Shown: in pieces, positions 9,301-21,910 of the stretch
Layout: each line of letters opens with the position of its first letter
How positions within the stretch are numbered: the stretch's first letter is position 1
Assembly: GCF_958295425.1 (NCBI RefSeq)
Contig: NC_081138.1
Coordinates: 8,978,302 to 9,042,301 of the forward strand
Source: Solea solea
Taxonomy: Eukaryota; Chordata; Actinopteri; Pleuronectiformes; Soleidae
Length of the DNA stretch: 64,000 nucleotides
Reading direction: 5' to 3'
Notes under the pieces: model-generated
Databases searched by the model: none
The model's input: only the letters and a program-made list of their open reading frames with translations
What the model was told of the DNA's origin: nothing
Program-made: the position numbers and the translations under genes

Positions 9301-12300
9301 TTGGATGTGTTTTTCTATTTGTGTCTGTTTTTGTGATCATTCAGCAGGAATACGGCTGTTTTCTGATTTTTTTCATTTTTCTACTGTCCCATAACATAAA
9401 CCTCACAAATAAAGTTAAAATCTTATAAGATATAGTTATTTACCCTCAGTGTTTGATTTTGCAATGATTTCACTGTTTGGATGTGTTTTTCTATTTGTGT
9501 CTGTTTTTGTGCGCATTCAGCAAGTATACAGCTGTTTTCTGATTTTTTCATTTTTCTACTGTCCCATAACATAAACCTCACAAATAAAGTTAACATCTTA
9601 TAAGATATACTTCTGTACCCTCAGTGTTTGATTTTGCAATGATTTCACTGTTTGGATGTGTTTTTCTATTTGTGTCTGTTTTTGTGCACATTCAGCAAGT
9701 ATACGGCTGTTTTTTGATTTTTTTCAATTTTCTACTGTCCCATAACATAAACCTCACAAATAAAGTTAAAATCTTATAAGATATAGTTATTTACCCTCAG
9801 TGTTTGATTTTGCAATGATTTCACTGTTTGGATGTGTTTTTCTATTTGTGTCTGTTTTTGTGCGCAGTCAGCAAGTATACGGCTGTTTTCAGATTTTTTT
9901 TCATTTTTCTACTGTCCCATAACATAAACCTCACAAATAAAGTTAACATCTTATCAGATATACTTCCGTACCCTCAGTGTTTGATTTTGCAGTGATTTCA
10001 CTGTTTGGATGTGTTTTTCTATTTGTGTCTGTTTTTTGCACATTCAGCAAGTATACGGCTGTTTTCTGATTTTTTTCAATTTTCTACTGTCCCATAACAT
10101 AAAGCTCACAAATAAAGTTAAAATCTTATAAGATATAGTTATTTACCCTCAGTGTTTGATTTTGCAATGATTTCACTGTTTGGATGTGTTTTTCTATTTG
10201 TGTCTTTTTTTGTGCACATTCAGCAAGTATACGGCTGTTTTCTAATTTTTTTCAATTTTCTACTGTCCCATAACATAAACCTCACAAATAAAGTTAAAAT
10301 CTTATAAGATATAGTTATTTACCCTCAGTGTTTGATTTTGCAATGATTTCACTGTTTGGATGTGTTTTTCTATTTGTGTCTGTTTTTGTGCACATTCAGC
10401 AAGTAAACAGCTGTTTTCAGATTTTTTTTCAATTTTCTACTGTCCCATGACATAAAGCTCACAAATAAAGTTAACATCTTATCAGATATACTTCTGTACC
10501 CTCAGTGTTTGATTTTGCAATGATTTCACTGTTTGGATGTGTTTTTCTATTTGTGTCTGTTTTTGTGCGTGTTCAGCAAGATACGGCTGTTTTCTGATTT
10601 TTTTAAATTTTCTACTGTCCAATAACATAAAGCTCACAAATAAAGTTAAAATCTTATAAGATATAGTTATTTACCCTCAGTGTTTGATTTTGCAATGATT
10701 TCACTGTTTGGATGTGTTTTTCTATTTGTGTCTGTTTTTGTGCACATTCAGCAAGTATACGGCTGTTTTCTGACTTTTTTCAATTTTGTACTGTCCCATA
10801 ACATAAAGCTCACAAATAAAGTTAAAATCTTATAAGACATACTTCTGTACCCTCAGTGTTTGATTTTGCAATGATTTCACTGTTAGATGTGTTTTTCTAT
10901 TTGTGTCTTTTTTTGTGCACATTCAGCAAGTATACGGCTGGGCTGTTTTTTGATTTTTTTCAATTTTCTACTGTCCCATAACATAAAGCTCACAAATAAA
11001 GTTAAAATCTTATAAGATATAGTTATTTACCCTCAGTGTTTGATTTTGCAATGATTTCACTGTTTGGATGTGTTTTTCTATTTGTGTCTGTTTTTGTGCG
11101 CAGTCAGCAAGTATACGGCTGTTTTCAGATTTTTTTTCATTTTTCTACTGTCCCATAACATAAACCTCACAAATAAAGTTAACATCTTATCAGATATACT
11201 TCCGTACCCTCAGTGTTTGATTTTGCAATGATTTCACTGTTTGGATGTGTTTTTCTATTTGTGTCTGTTTTGTGCACATTCAGCAAGTATACGGCTGTTT
11301 TCTGATTTTTTTCAATTTTCTACTGTCCCATAACATAAAGCTCACAAATAAAGTTAAAATCTTATAAGATATAGTTATTTACCCTCAGTGTTTGATTTTG
11401 CAATGATTTCACTGTTTGGATGTGTTTTTCTATTTGTGTCTTTTTTTGTGCACATTCAGCAAGTATACGGCTGTTTTCTAATTTTTTTCAATTTTCTACT
11501 GTCCCATAACATAAACCTCACAAATAAAGTTAAAATCTTATAAGATATAGTTATTTACCCTCAGTGTTTGATTTTGCAATGATTTCACTGTTTGGATGTG
11601 TTTTTCTATTTGTGTCTGTTTTTGTGCACATTCAGCAAGTAAACAGCTGTTTTCAGATTTTTTTTCAATTTTCTACTGTCCCATGACATAAAGCTCACAA
11701 ATAAAGTTAACATCTTATCAGATATACTTCTGTACCCTCAGTGTTTGATTTTGCAATGATTTCACTGTTTGGATGTGTTTTTCTATTTGTGTCTGTTTTT
11801 GTGCGTGTTCAGCAAGATACGGCTGTTTTCTGATTTTTTTCAATTTTCTACTGTCCAATAACATAAAGCTCACAAATAAAGTTAAAATCTTATAAGATAT
11901 AGTTATTTACCCTCAGTGTTTGATTTTGCAATGATTTCACTGTTTGGATGTGTTTTTCTATTTGTGTCTGTTTTTGTGCACATTCAGCAAGTATACGGCT
12001 GTTTTCTGACTTTTTTCAATTTTGTACTGTCCCATATCATAAAGCTCACAAATAAAGTTAAAATCTTATAAGACATACTTCTGTACCCTCAGTGTTTGAT
12101 TTTGCAATGATTTCACTGTTAGATGTGTTTTTCTATTTGTGTCTTTTTTTGTGCACATTCAGCAAGTATACGGCTGTTTTCTAATTTTTTTCAATTTTCT
12201 ACTGTCCCATAACATAAACCTCACAAATAAAGTTAACATCTTATAAGATATAGTTATTTACCCTCAGTGTTTGATTTTGCAATGATTTCACCGTTTGGAT

Positions 12301-13470
12301 GTGTTTTTCTATTTGTGTCTGTTTTTGTGCACATTCAGCAAGTATACAGCTGTTTTCAGATTTTTTTTCAATTTTCTACTGTCCCATAACATAAAGCTCA
12401 CAAATGAAGTTAACATCTTATCAGATATATTTCTGTACCCTCAGTGTTTGATTTTGCAATGATTTCACTGTTTGGATGTGTTTTTCTATTTGTGTCTGTT
12501 TTTGTGCGCATTCAGCAAGTATACGGCTGTTTTCTGATTTTTTTTCAATTTTCTACTGTCCCATAACATAAACCTCACAAATAAAGTTAACATCTTATAA
12601 GATATAGTTATCTACCTTTAGCGTTTGATTTTGCAATAATTTCACTGTTTGGATGTGTTTTTCTATTTGTGTCTGTTTTTGTGCACATTCAACAAGGTTA
12701 TGGCTGTTTTCTGATTTTTTTCATTTTTCTACTGTCCCATAACATAAACCTCACAAATAAAGTTAAAATCTTTTAAGATATATTTATATACCTTTAGTGT
12801 TTGATTTTGCAAAAATTTCACTGTTTTTTTCTGTGTGTCTGTTTTTGTGCGCATTCAGCAAGAATACGGCATTTTTCCTTGTTTTTCTTCATTTTCCTAC
12901 TGTCCCATAACATAAACCTCACAAATAAAGTTGACATCGTCTAAGATATAGTTATATACCTTTAGCATTTGATTTTGCAATGATTTCACTGTTTGGATGT
13001 GTTTTTCTATATGTGTCTGTTTTTGTGCGCATTCAGCAAGAATACGGCTGTTTTCTGATTTTTTTCATTTTTCTACTGTCCCATAACATAAACCTCACAA
13101 ATAAAGTTAACATCTTATAAGAAATAGTTATATACCTTTAGTGTTTGATTTTGCAATAATTTCACTGTTTGGATGTGTTTTTCTATTTGTGTCTGTTTTT
13201 GTGCGCAGTCAGCAAGTATACGGCTGTTTTCAGATTTTTTTTCATTTTTCTACTGTCCCATAACATAAACCTCACAAATAAAGTTAAGTTCTTATCAGAT
13301 ATACTTCTGTACCCTCAGTGTTTGATTTTGCATTGATTTCACTGTTTGGATGTGTTTTTCTATTTGTGTCTGTTTCTGTGCACATTCAGCAAGTATACGG
13401 CTGTTTTCTGACCTTTTTCAATTTTCTACTGTCCCATAACATAAACCTCACAAATAAAGTTAACATCTTA
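6369..13470. repeat. 4.57-kb tandem duplication with visible junction
   Basis: Copy 1 is about 6,369-10,940 and copy 2 about 10,941-13,470, offset about 4,572 bp: CTGTTAGATG 7,545 to 12,117, the CATTGATTTCAC tail 8,747 to 13,319. At 10,940 a monomer of the CTGTTAGATG class, expected to continue TTTTCTAATT, switches instead to the GGCTGTTTTTTGA type found at 6,369. Copy 2 leaves the match near 13,470 (CTTATAAG where copy 1 has CTTATCAG). Within this interval 9.67-10.94 kb also repeats 6.34-7.61 kb. Confidence 0.75.
10936..10945. other. Recombination junction, GGCTG duplicated
   Basis: TACGGCTGGGCTGTTTTTT replaces the usual TACGGCTGTTTT, so GGCTG occurs twice. The host monomer is 180 bp (10,858-11,037), explained by +5 here and -1 at CTGTTAGATG. 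The sequence to the left belongs to one monomer class and that to the right to another, so this is the physical join of the 4.57-kb duplication. It is the only such duplication I noticed in the window. Confidence 0.8.
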
Positions 13471-14199
13471 TAAGATATACTTCTGTACCCTCAGTGTTTG
13501 ATTTTGCAATGATTTCACTGTTTGGATGTGTTTTTCTATTTGTGTCTGTTTTTGTGCGCATTCAGCAAGTATACGGCTGTTTTCTGATTTTATTCAATTT
13601 TCTACTGTCCCATAACATAAACCTCACAAATAAAGTTAACATCTTATAAGATATAGTTATTTACCCTCAGTGTTTGATTTTGCAATGATTTCACTGTTTG
13701 GATGTGTTTTTCTATTTGTGTCTGTTTTTGTGCACATTCAGCAAGTAAACAGCTGTTTTCAGATTTTTTTTCAATTTTCTACTGTCCCATGACATAAAGC
13801 TCACAAATAAAGTTAACATCTTATCAGATATACTTCTGTACCCTCAGTGTTTGATTTTGCAATGATTTCACTGTTTGGATGTGTTTTTCTATTTGTGTCT
13901 GTTTTTGTGCGTGTTCAGCAAGATACGCCTGTTTTCTGATTTTTTTCAATTTTCTACTGTCCAATAACATAAAGCTCACAAATAAAGTTAAAATCTTATA
14001 AGACATACTTCTGTACCCTCAGTGTTTGATTTTGCAATGATTTCACTGTTTGGATGTGTTTTTCTATTTGTGTCTTTTTTTGTGCACATTCAGCAAGTAT
14101 ACGGCTGTTTTCTAATTTTTTTCAATTTTCTACTGTCCCATAACATAAAGCTCACAAATAAAGTTAAAATCTTATAAGATATAGTTATTTACCCTCAGT

Positions 14200-15310
14200 G
14201 TTTGATTTTGCAATGATTTCACTGTTTGGATGTGTTTTTCTATTTGTGTCTGTTTTTGTGCACATTCAACAAGGTTATGGCTGTTTTCTGATTTTTTTCA
14301 TTTTTCTACTGTCCCATAACATAAACCTCACAAATAAAGTTAAAATCTTTTAAGATATATTTATATACCTTCAGTGTTTGATTTTGCAATATTTTCACTG
14401 TTTGGATGTGTTTTTCTATATGTGTCTGTTTTTGTGCGCATTCAGCAAGAATACGGCTGTTTTCTGATTTTTTTCATTTTTCTACTGTCCCATAAAATAA
14501 AGCTCACAAATAAAGTTAAAATCTTATAAGATATAGTTATTTACCCTCAGTGTTTGATTTTGCAATGATTTCACTGTTTGGATGTGTTTTTCTATTTGTG
14601 TCTGTTTTTGTGCGCATTCAGCAAGTATACGGCTGTTTTCTGATTTTTTTCAATTTTCTACTGTCCCATAACATAAACCTCACAAATAAAGTTAACATCT
14701 TATAAGATATAGTTATTTACCCTCAGTGTTTGATTTTGCAATGATTTCACTGTTTGGATGTGTTTTTCTATTTGTTTCTGTTTTTGTGCGCATTCAGCAA
14801 GTATACGGCTGTTTTCAGATTTTTTTTCATTTTCTACTGTCCCATAACATAAACCTCACAAATAAAGTTAACATCTTATCAGATATACTTCTGTACCCTC
14901 AGTGTTTGATTTTGCAATGATTTCACTGTTTGGATGTGTTTTTCTATTTGTGTCTGTTTTTGTGCACATTCAGCAAGTAAACAGCTGTTTTCAGATTTTT
15001 TTTCAATTTTCTACTGTCCCATAACATAAAGCTCACAAATAAAGTTAACATCTTATCAGATATACTTCTGTACCCTCAGTGTTTGATTGTGCAATGATTT
15101 CACTGTTTGGATGTGTTTTTCTATTTGTGTCTGTTTTTGTGCGTGTTCAGCAAGATACGGCTGTTTTCTGATTTTTTTCAATTTTCTACTGTCCCATAAC
15201 ATAAAGCTCACAAATAAAGTTAAAATCTTATAAGATATAGTTATTTACCCTCAGTGTTTGATTTTGCAATGATTTCACTGTTTGGATGTGTTTTTCTATT
15301 TGTGTCTGTT
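14200..15310. repeat. Block shared with ~17,547-18,657
   Basis: The offset is 3,347 bp (about 19 monomers): GCAATATTTTCAC at 14,385 matches 17,732, GTTTCTG with TTTCATTTTCTAC at about 14.77-14.84 kb matches about 18.12-18.18 kb, and GCGTGTTCAG at 15,141 matches 18,488. Small differences include CATAAAATAAAGC (14.49 kb) against CATAACATAAAGC, and CATTCAGCAAG against CATTCATCAAG. Confidence 0.75.
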
Positions 15311-15609
15311 TTTGTGCACATTCAGCAAGTATACAGCTGTTTTCAGATTTTTTTTCAATTTTCTACTGTTCCATAACATAAAGCTCACAAATGAAGTTAA
15401 CATCTTATCAGATATATTTCTGTACCCTCAGTGTTTGATTTTGCAATGATTTCACTGTTTGGATGTGTTTTTCTATTTGTGTCTGTTTTTGTGCACATTC
15501 AGCAAGTATACAGCTGTTTTCAGATTTTTTTTCAATTTTCTACTGTTCCATAACATAAAGCTCACAAATGAAGTTAACATCTTATCAGATATATTTCTGT
15601 ACCCTCAGT
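15256..15609 (+). repeat. Two identical adjacent 177-bp monomers
   Basis: Monomers 15,256-15,432 and 15,433-15,609 read the same by eye, both with CAGATTTTTTTTC, the rare CTACTGTTCCATAAC and AAATGAAGTTAAC. Exact adjacent doublets are otherwise uncommon here, since neighbouring monomers usually differ in class. This looks like the youngest and smallest duplication step in the window. Confidence 0.85.
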
Positions 15610-18600
15610 GTTTGATTTTGCAATGATTTCACTGTTTGGATGTGTTTTTCTATTTGTGTCTGTTTTTGTGCACATTCAACAAGGTTATGGCTGTTTTCTG
15701 ATTTTTTTCATTTTTCTACTGTCCCATAACATAAACCTCACAAATAAAGTTAAAATCTTTTAAGATATATTTATATACCTTTAGCGTTTGATTTTGCAAT
15801 AATTTCACTGTTTGGATGTGTTTTTCTATGTGTGTCTGTTTTTGTGCGCATTCAGCAAGAATACGGCATTTTTCCTTGTTTTTCTTCATTTTCCTACTGT
15901 CCCATAACATAAACCTCACAAATAAAGTTGACATCTTATAAGATATAGTTATATACCTTTAGCATTTGATTTTGCAATGATTTCACTGTTTGGATGTGTT
16001 TTTCTATATGTGTCTGTTTTTGTGCGCATTCAGCAAGAATACGGCTGTTTTCTGATTTTTTTCATTTTTCTACTGTCCCATAACATAAACCTCACAAATA
16101 AAGTTAAGTTCTTATCAGATATACTTCTGTACCCTCAGTGTTTGATTTTGCAATGATTTCACTGTTTGGATGTGTTTTTCTATTTGTGTCTGTTTTTGTG
16201 CACATTCAGCAAGTATACGGCTGTTTTCTGATTTTTTTCAATTTTCTACTGTCCCATAACATAAACCTCACAAATAAAGTTAAAATCTGATAAGATATAG
16301 TTATTTACCCTCAGTGTTTGATTTTGCAATGATTTCACTGTTTGGATGTGTTTTTCTATTTGTGTCTGTTTTTGTGCACATTCAGCAAGTATACGGCTGT
16401 TTTCTGATTTTTTTCAATTTTCTACTGTCCCATAACATAAACCTCACAAATAAAGTTAAAATCTTATAAGATATAGTTATTTACCCTCAGTGTTTGATTT
16501 TGCAATGATTTCACTGTTTGGATGTGTTTTTCTATTTGTGTCTGTTTTAGTGCGCATTCAGCAAGTATACAGCTGTTTTCTGATTTTTTTATTTTTCTAC
16601 TGTCCCATAACATAAACCTCACAAATAAAGTTAACATCTTATAAGATATACTTCTGTACCCTCAGTGTTTGATTTTGGAATGATTTCACTGTTTGGATGT
16701 GTTTTTCTATTTGTGTCTGTTTCTGTGCACATTCAGCAAGTATACGGCTGTTTTCTGACCTTTTTCAATTTTCTACTGTCCCATAACATAAACCTCACAA
16801 ATAAAGTTAACATCTTATAAGATATACTTCTGTACCCTCAGTGTTTGATTTTGCAATGATTTCACTGTTTGGATGTGTTTTTCTATTTGTGTCTGTTTTT
16901 GTGCGCATTCAGCAAGTATACGGCTGTTTTCTGATTTTATTCAATTTTCTACTGTCCCATAACATAAACCTCACAAATAAAGTTAACATCTTATCAGATA
17001 TACTACTGTACCCTCAGTGTTTGATTTTGCAATGATTTCACTGTTTGGATGTGATTTTCTATTTGTGTCTGTTTTTGTGCGCATTCAGCAAGTATACGGC
17101 TGTTTTCTGATTTTTTTCAATTTTCTACTGTCCCATGACATAAAGCTCACAAATAAAGTTAACATCTTATCAGATATACTTCTGTACCCTCAGTGTTTGA
17201 TTTTGCAATGATTTCACTGTTTGGATGTGTTTTTCTATTTGTGTCTGTTTTTGTGCGTGTTCAGCAAGATACGGCTGTTTTCTGATTTTTTTCAATTTTC
17301 TACTGTCCCATAACATAAAGCTCACAAATAAAGTTAAAATCTTATAAGATATAGTTATTTACCCTCAGTGTTTGATTTTGCAATGATTTCACTGTTTGGA
17401 TGTGTTTTTCTATTTGTGTCTGTTTTTGTGCGCATTCAGCAAGTATACAGCTGTTTTCAGATTTTTTTTCAATTTTCTACTGTCCCATAACATAAAGCTC
17501 ACAAATGAAGTTAACATCTCATCAGATATATTTCTGTACCCTCAGTGTTTGATTTTGCAATGATTTCACTGTTTGGATGTGTTTTTCTATTTGTGTTTGT
17601 TTTTGTGCACATTCAACAAGGTTATGGCTGTTTTCTGATTTTTTTCATTTTTCTACTGTCCCATAACATAAACCTCACAAATAAAGTTAAAATCTTTTAA
17701 GATATATTTATATACCTTCAGTGTTTGATTTTGCAATATTTTCACTGTTTGGATGTGTTTTTCTATATGTGTCTGTTTTTGTGCGCATTCAGCAAGAATA
17801 CGGCTGTTTTCTGATTTTTTTCATTTTTCTACTGTCCCATAACATAAAGCTCACAAATAAAGTTAAAATCTTATAAGATATAGTTATTTACCCTCAGTGT
17901 TTGATTTTGCAATGATTTCACTGTTTGGATGTGTTTTTCTATTTGTGTCTGTTTTTGTGCGCATTCAGCAAGTATACGGCTGTTTTCTGATTTTTTTCAA
18001 TTTTCTACTGTCCCATAACATAAACCTCACAAATAAAGTTAACATCTTATAAGATATAGTTATTTACCCTCAGTGTTTGATTTTGCAATGATTTCACTGT
18101 TTGGATGTGTTTTTCTATTTGTTTCTGTTTTTGTGCGCATTCAGCAAGTATACGGCTGTTTTCAGATTTTTTTTCATTTTCTACTGTCCCATAACATAAA
18201 CCTCACAAATAAAGTTAACATCTTATCAGATATACTTCTGTACCCTCAGTGTTTGATTTTGCAATGATTTCACTGTTTGGATGTGTTTTTCTATTTGTGT
18301 CTGTTTTTGTGCACATTCATCAAGTAAACAGCTGTTTTCAGATTTTTTTTCAATTTTCTACTGTCCCATAACATAAAGCTCACAAATAAAGTTAACATCT
18401 TATCAGATATACTTCTGTACCCTCAGTGTTTGATTGTGCAATGATTTCACTGTTTGGATGTGTTTTTCTATTTGTGTCTGTTTTTGTGCGTGTTCAGCAA
18501 GATACGGCTGTTTTCTGATTTTTTTCAATTTTCTACTGTCCCATAACATAAAGCTCACAAATAAAGTTAAAATCTTATAAGATATAGTTATTTACCCTCA

Positions 18601-18759
18601 GTGTTTGATTTTGCAATGATTTCACTGTTTGGATGTGTTTTTCTATTTGTGTCTGTTTTTGTGCGCATTCAGCAAGTATACAGCTGTTTTCAGATTTTTT
18701 TTCAATTTTCTACTGTCCCATAACATAAAGCTCACAAATGAAGTTAACATCTTATAAGA

Positions 18760-19430
18760 TACACTTCTGTCCCTTCAGTGTTTGATTTTGCAATGATTTC
18801 ACTGTTTGGATGTGTTTTTCTGTTTGTGTCTGTTTTTGTGCACATTCAGCATGGATCTGGCTGTTTTCTTTTTTTTCTTCATGTTTCTACTGTCCCATAA
18901 CATAAACCTCACAAATAAAGTTAACATCTTATAAGATACACTTCTGTCCCTTCAGTGTTTGATTTTGCAATGATTTCACTGTTTGGATGTGTTTTTCTGT
19001 TTGTGTCTGTTTTTGTGCACATTCAGCAAGAATACGGCTGTTTTCTGATTTTTTTCATTTTTCTACTGTCCCATAACATGAACCTCACAAATAAAGTTAA
19101 CATCTTATAAGATACACTTCTGTCCCTTCAGTGTTTGATTTTGCAATGATTTCACTGTTTGGATGTGTTTTTCTATTTGTGTCTGTTTTTGTGCACATTC
19201 AGCATGGATCTGGCTGTTTTCTTTTTTTTCTTCATGTTTCTACTGTCCCATAACATAAACCTCACAAATAAAGTTAACATCTTATAAGATACACTTCTGT
19301 CCCTTCAGTGTTTGATTTTGCAATGATTTCACTGTTTGGATGTGTTTTTCTATTTGTGTCTGTTTTTGTGTGCATACAGCAAGAATACGGCTGTTTTCTG
19401 ATTTTTTTCATTTTTCTACTGTCCCATAAC
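18760..19430. repeat. B-edge cassette, also at 25,450-26,120
   Basis: The order is GCATGGATCTGG, AAGAATACGG with CATGAACC, GCATGGATCTGG, then GTGTGCATACAGC. Markers at 18,850, 19,203 and 19,369 match 25,539, 25,892 and 26,057 (offset about 6,689 bp, 38 monomers). The same order recurs at 55,284, 55,646 and 55,802, and its last two members at 53,345 and 53,513. In domain 2 the cassette lies at both edges. Confidence 0.8.
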
Positions 19431-20573
19431 ATAAACCTCACAAATAAAGTTAAAATCTTATAAGAAATAGTTATATACCTTTAGCGTTTGATTTTGCAAT
19501 AATTTCACTGTTTGGATGTGTTTTTCTGTTTGTGTCTGTTTTTGTGCACATTCAGCAAGAATACGGCTGTTTTCTGATTTTTTTCATTTTTCTACTGTCC
19601 CATAACATAAACCTCACAAATAAAGTTAAAATCTTATAAGAAATAGTTATATACCTTTAGCGTTTGATTTAGCAATAATTTCACTGTTTGGATGTGTTTT
19701 TCTATTTGTGTCTGTTTTTGTGCACATTCAGCAAGAATACGGCTGTTTTCTGATTTTTTCAATTTTCTACTGTCCCATAACATGAACCTCACAAATAAAG
19801 TTAACATCTTATAAGAAATAGTTATATACCTTTAGGGTTTGATTTTGCAATGATTTCACTGTTTGGATGTGTTTTTCTATTTGTGTCTGTTTTTGTGCAC
19901 ATTCAGCATGGATCTGGCTGTTTTCTTTTTTTTCTTCATGTTTCTACTGTCCCATAACATAAACCTCACAAATAAAGTTAACATCTTATAAGATACACTT
20001 CTGTCCCTTCAGTGTTTGATTTTGCAATGATTTCACTGTTTGGATGTGTTTTTCTGTTTGTGTCTGTTTTTGTGCACATTCAGCAAGAATACGGCTGTTT
20101 TCTGATTTTTTTCATTTTTCTACTGTCCCATAACATGAACCTCACAAATAAAGTTAACATCTTATAAGATATACTTCTGTACCCTCAGTGTTTGATTTTG
20201 CAATGATTTCACTGTTTGGATGTGTTTTTCTGTTTGTGTCTGTTTTTGTGCACATTCAGCAAGAATATGGCTGTTTTCTGATTTTTTTCATTTTTCTACT
20301 GTCCCATAACATAAACCTCACAAATAAAGTTAACATCTTATAAGATATACTTCTGTACCCTCAGTGTTTGATTTTGCAATGATTTCACTGTTTGGATGTG
20401 TTTTTCTATTTGTGTCTGTTTTTGTGCACATTCAGCAAGAATACGGCTGTTTTCTGATTTTTTTCATTTTTCTACTGTCCCATAACATAAACCTCACAAA
20501 TAAAGTTAACATCTTATAAGATATACTTCTGTACCCTCAGTGTTTGATTTTGCAATGATTTCACTGTTTGGAT

Positions 20574-21910
20574 GTGTTTTTCTGTTTGTGTCTGTTTTTG
20601 TGCACATTCAGCAAGAATACGGCTGTTTTCTGGTTTTTTTCGTTTTTCTACTGTCCCATAACATAAACCTCACAAATAAAATTAAAATCTTATAAGAAAT
20701 AGTTATATACCTTTAGCGTTTGATTTAGCAATGATTTCACTGTTTGGATGTGTTTTTCTATTTGTGTCTGTTTTTGTGCACATTCAGCAAGAATACGGCT
20801 GTTTTCTGATTTTTTTCATTTTTCTACTGTCCCATAACATGAACCTCACAAATAAAGTTAACATCTTATAAGAAATAGTTATATACCTTTAGGGTTTGAT
20901 TTTGCAATGATTCACTGTTTGGATGTGTTTTTCTATTTGTGTCTGTTTTTGTGCACATTCAGCAAGAATACGGCTGTTTTCTGATTTTTTTCATTTTTCT
21001 ACTGTCCCATAACATGAACCTCACAAATAAAGTTAACATCTTATAAGATATACTTCTGTACCCTCAGTGTTTGATTTTGCAATGATTTCACTGTTTGGAT
21101 GTGTTTTTCTGTTTGTGTCTGTTTTTGTGCACATTCAGCAAGAATACGGCTGTTTTCTGATTTTTTTCATTTTTCTACTGTCCCATAACATAAACATCAC
21201 AAATAAAGTTAAAATCTTATAAGAAATAGTTATATACCTTTAGCGTTTGATTTTGCAATAATTTCACTGTTTGGGATGTGTTTTTCTGTTTGTGTCTGTT
21301 TTTGTGCACATTCAGCAAGAATACGGCTGTTTTCTGATTTTTTTCGTTTTTCTACTGTCCCATAACATAAACCTCACAAATAAAATTAAAATCTTATAAG
21401 AAATAGTTATATACCTTTAGCGTTTGATTTAGCAATGATTTCACTGTTTGGATGTGTTTTTCTATTTGTGTCTGTTTTTGTGCACATTCAGCAAGAATAC
21501 GGCTGTTTTCTGATTTTTTTCATTTTTCTACTGTCCCATAACATGAACCTCACAAATAAAGTTAACATCTTATAAGAAATAGTTATATACCTTTAGGGTT
21601 TGATTTTGCAATGATTCACTGTTTGGATGTGTTTTTCTATTTGTGTCTGTTTTTGTGCACATTCAGCAAGAATACGGCTGTTTTCTGATTTTTTTCATTT
21701 TTCTACTGTCCCATAACATGAACCTCACAAATAAAGTTAACATCTTATAAGATATACTTCTGTACCCTCAGTGTTTGATTTTGCAATGATTTCACTGTTT
21801 GGATGTGTTTTTCTGTTTGTGTCTGTTTTTGTGCACATTCAGCAAGAATACGGCTGTTTTCTGATTTTTTTCATTTTTCTACTGTCCCATAACATAAACC
21901 TCACAAATAA
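20574..21910. repeat. 4-monomer tandem duplication, 704-bp period
   Basis: Copies lie at about 20,574-21,277 and 21,278-21,910, sharing TTTTTCGTTTTTC, CACAAATAAAATTAAAATC and the one-base-short GCAATGATTCACTG (20,905 and 21,609). The second copy starts beside a private extra G (TTTGGGATGTG near 21,272). A further copy of the same run lies at about 23,740-24,240, about 2,463 bp from copy 2. Confidence 0.82.

Larger units (their letters stand above)
1..18750. repeat. Domain 1: family A monomers
   Basis: The monomers carry AAGTATACGG or AAGTATACAG and end in TTATTTACCCTCAGTG or CTTCTGTACCCTCAGTG. Interspersed short runs use a second tail, TATATACCTTTAGCG, with CAATAATTTCAC, at about 4.0-4.9, 8.0-8.65, 12.6-13.2, 15.7-16.0 and 17.6-17.8 kb. 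These runs often carry CATTCAACAAGG and GGCATTTTTCCTTG monomers. The domain contains an 8-mer duplication, a 4.57-kb tandem duplication and several dispersed copies listed separately. The right edge is abrupt: near 18,735-18,765 the A-type AAATGAAGTTAACATC passes directly into the B-type tail ACACTTCTGTCCCTTCAG. No genes. Confidence 0.85.
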
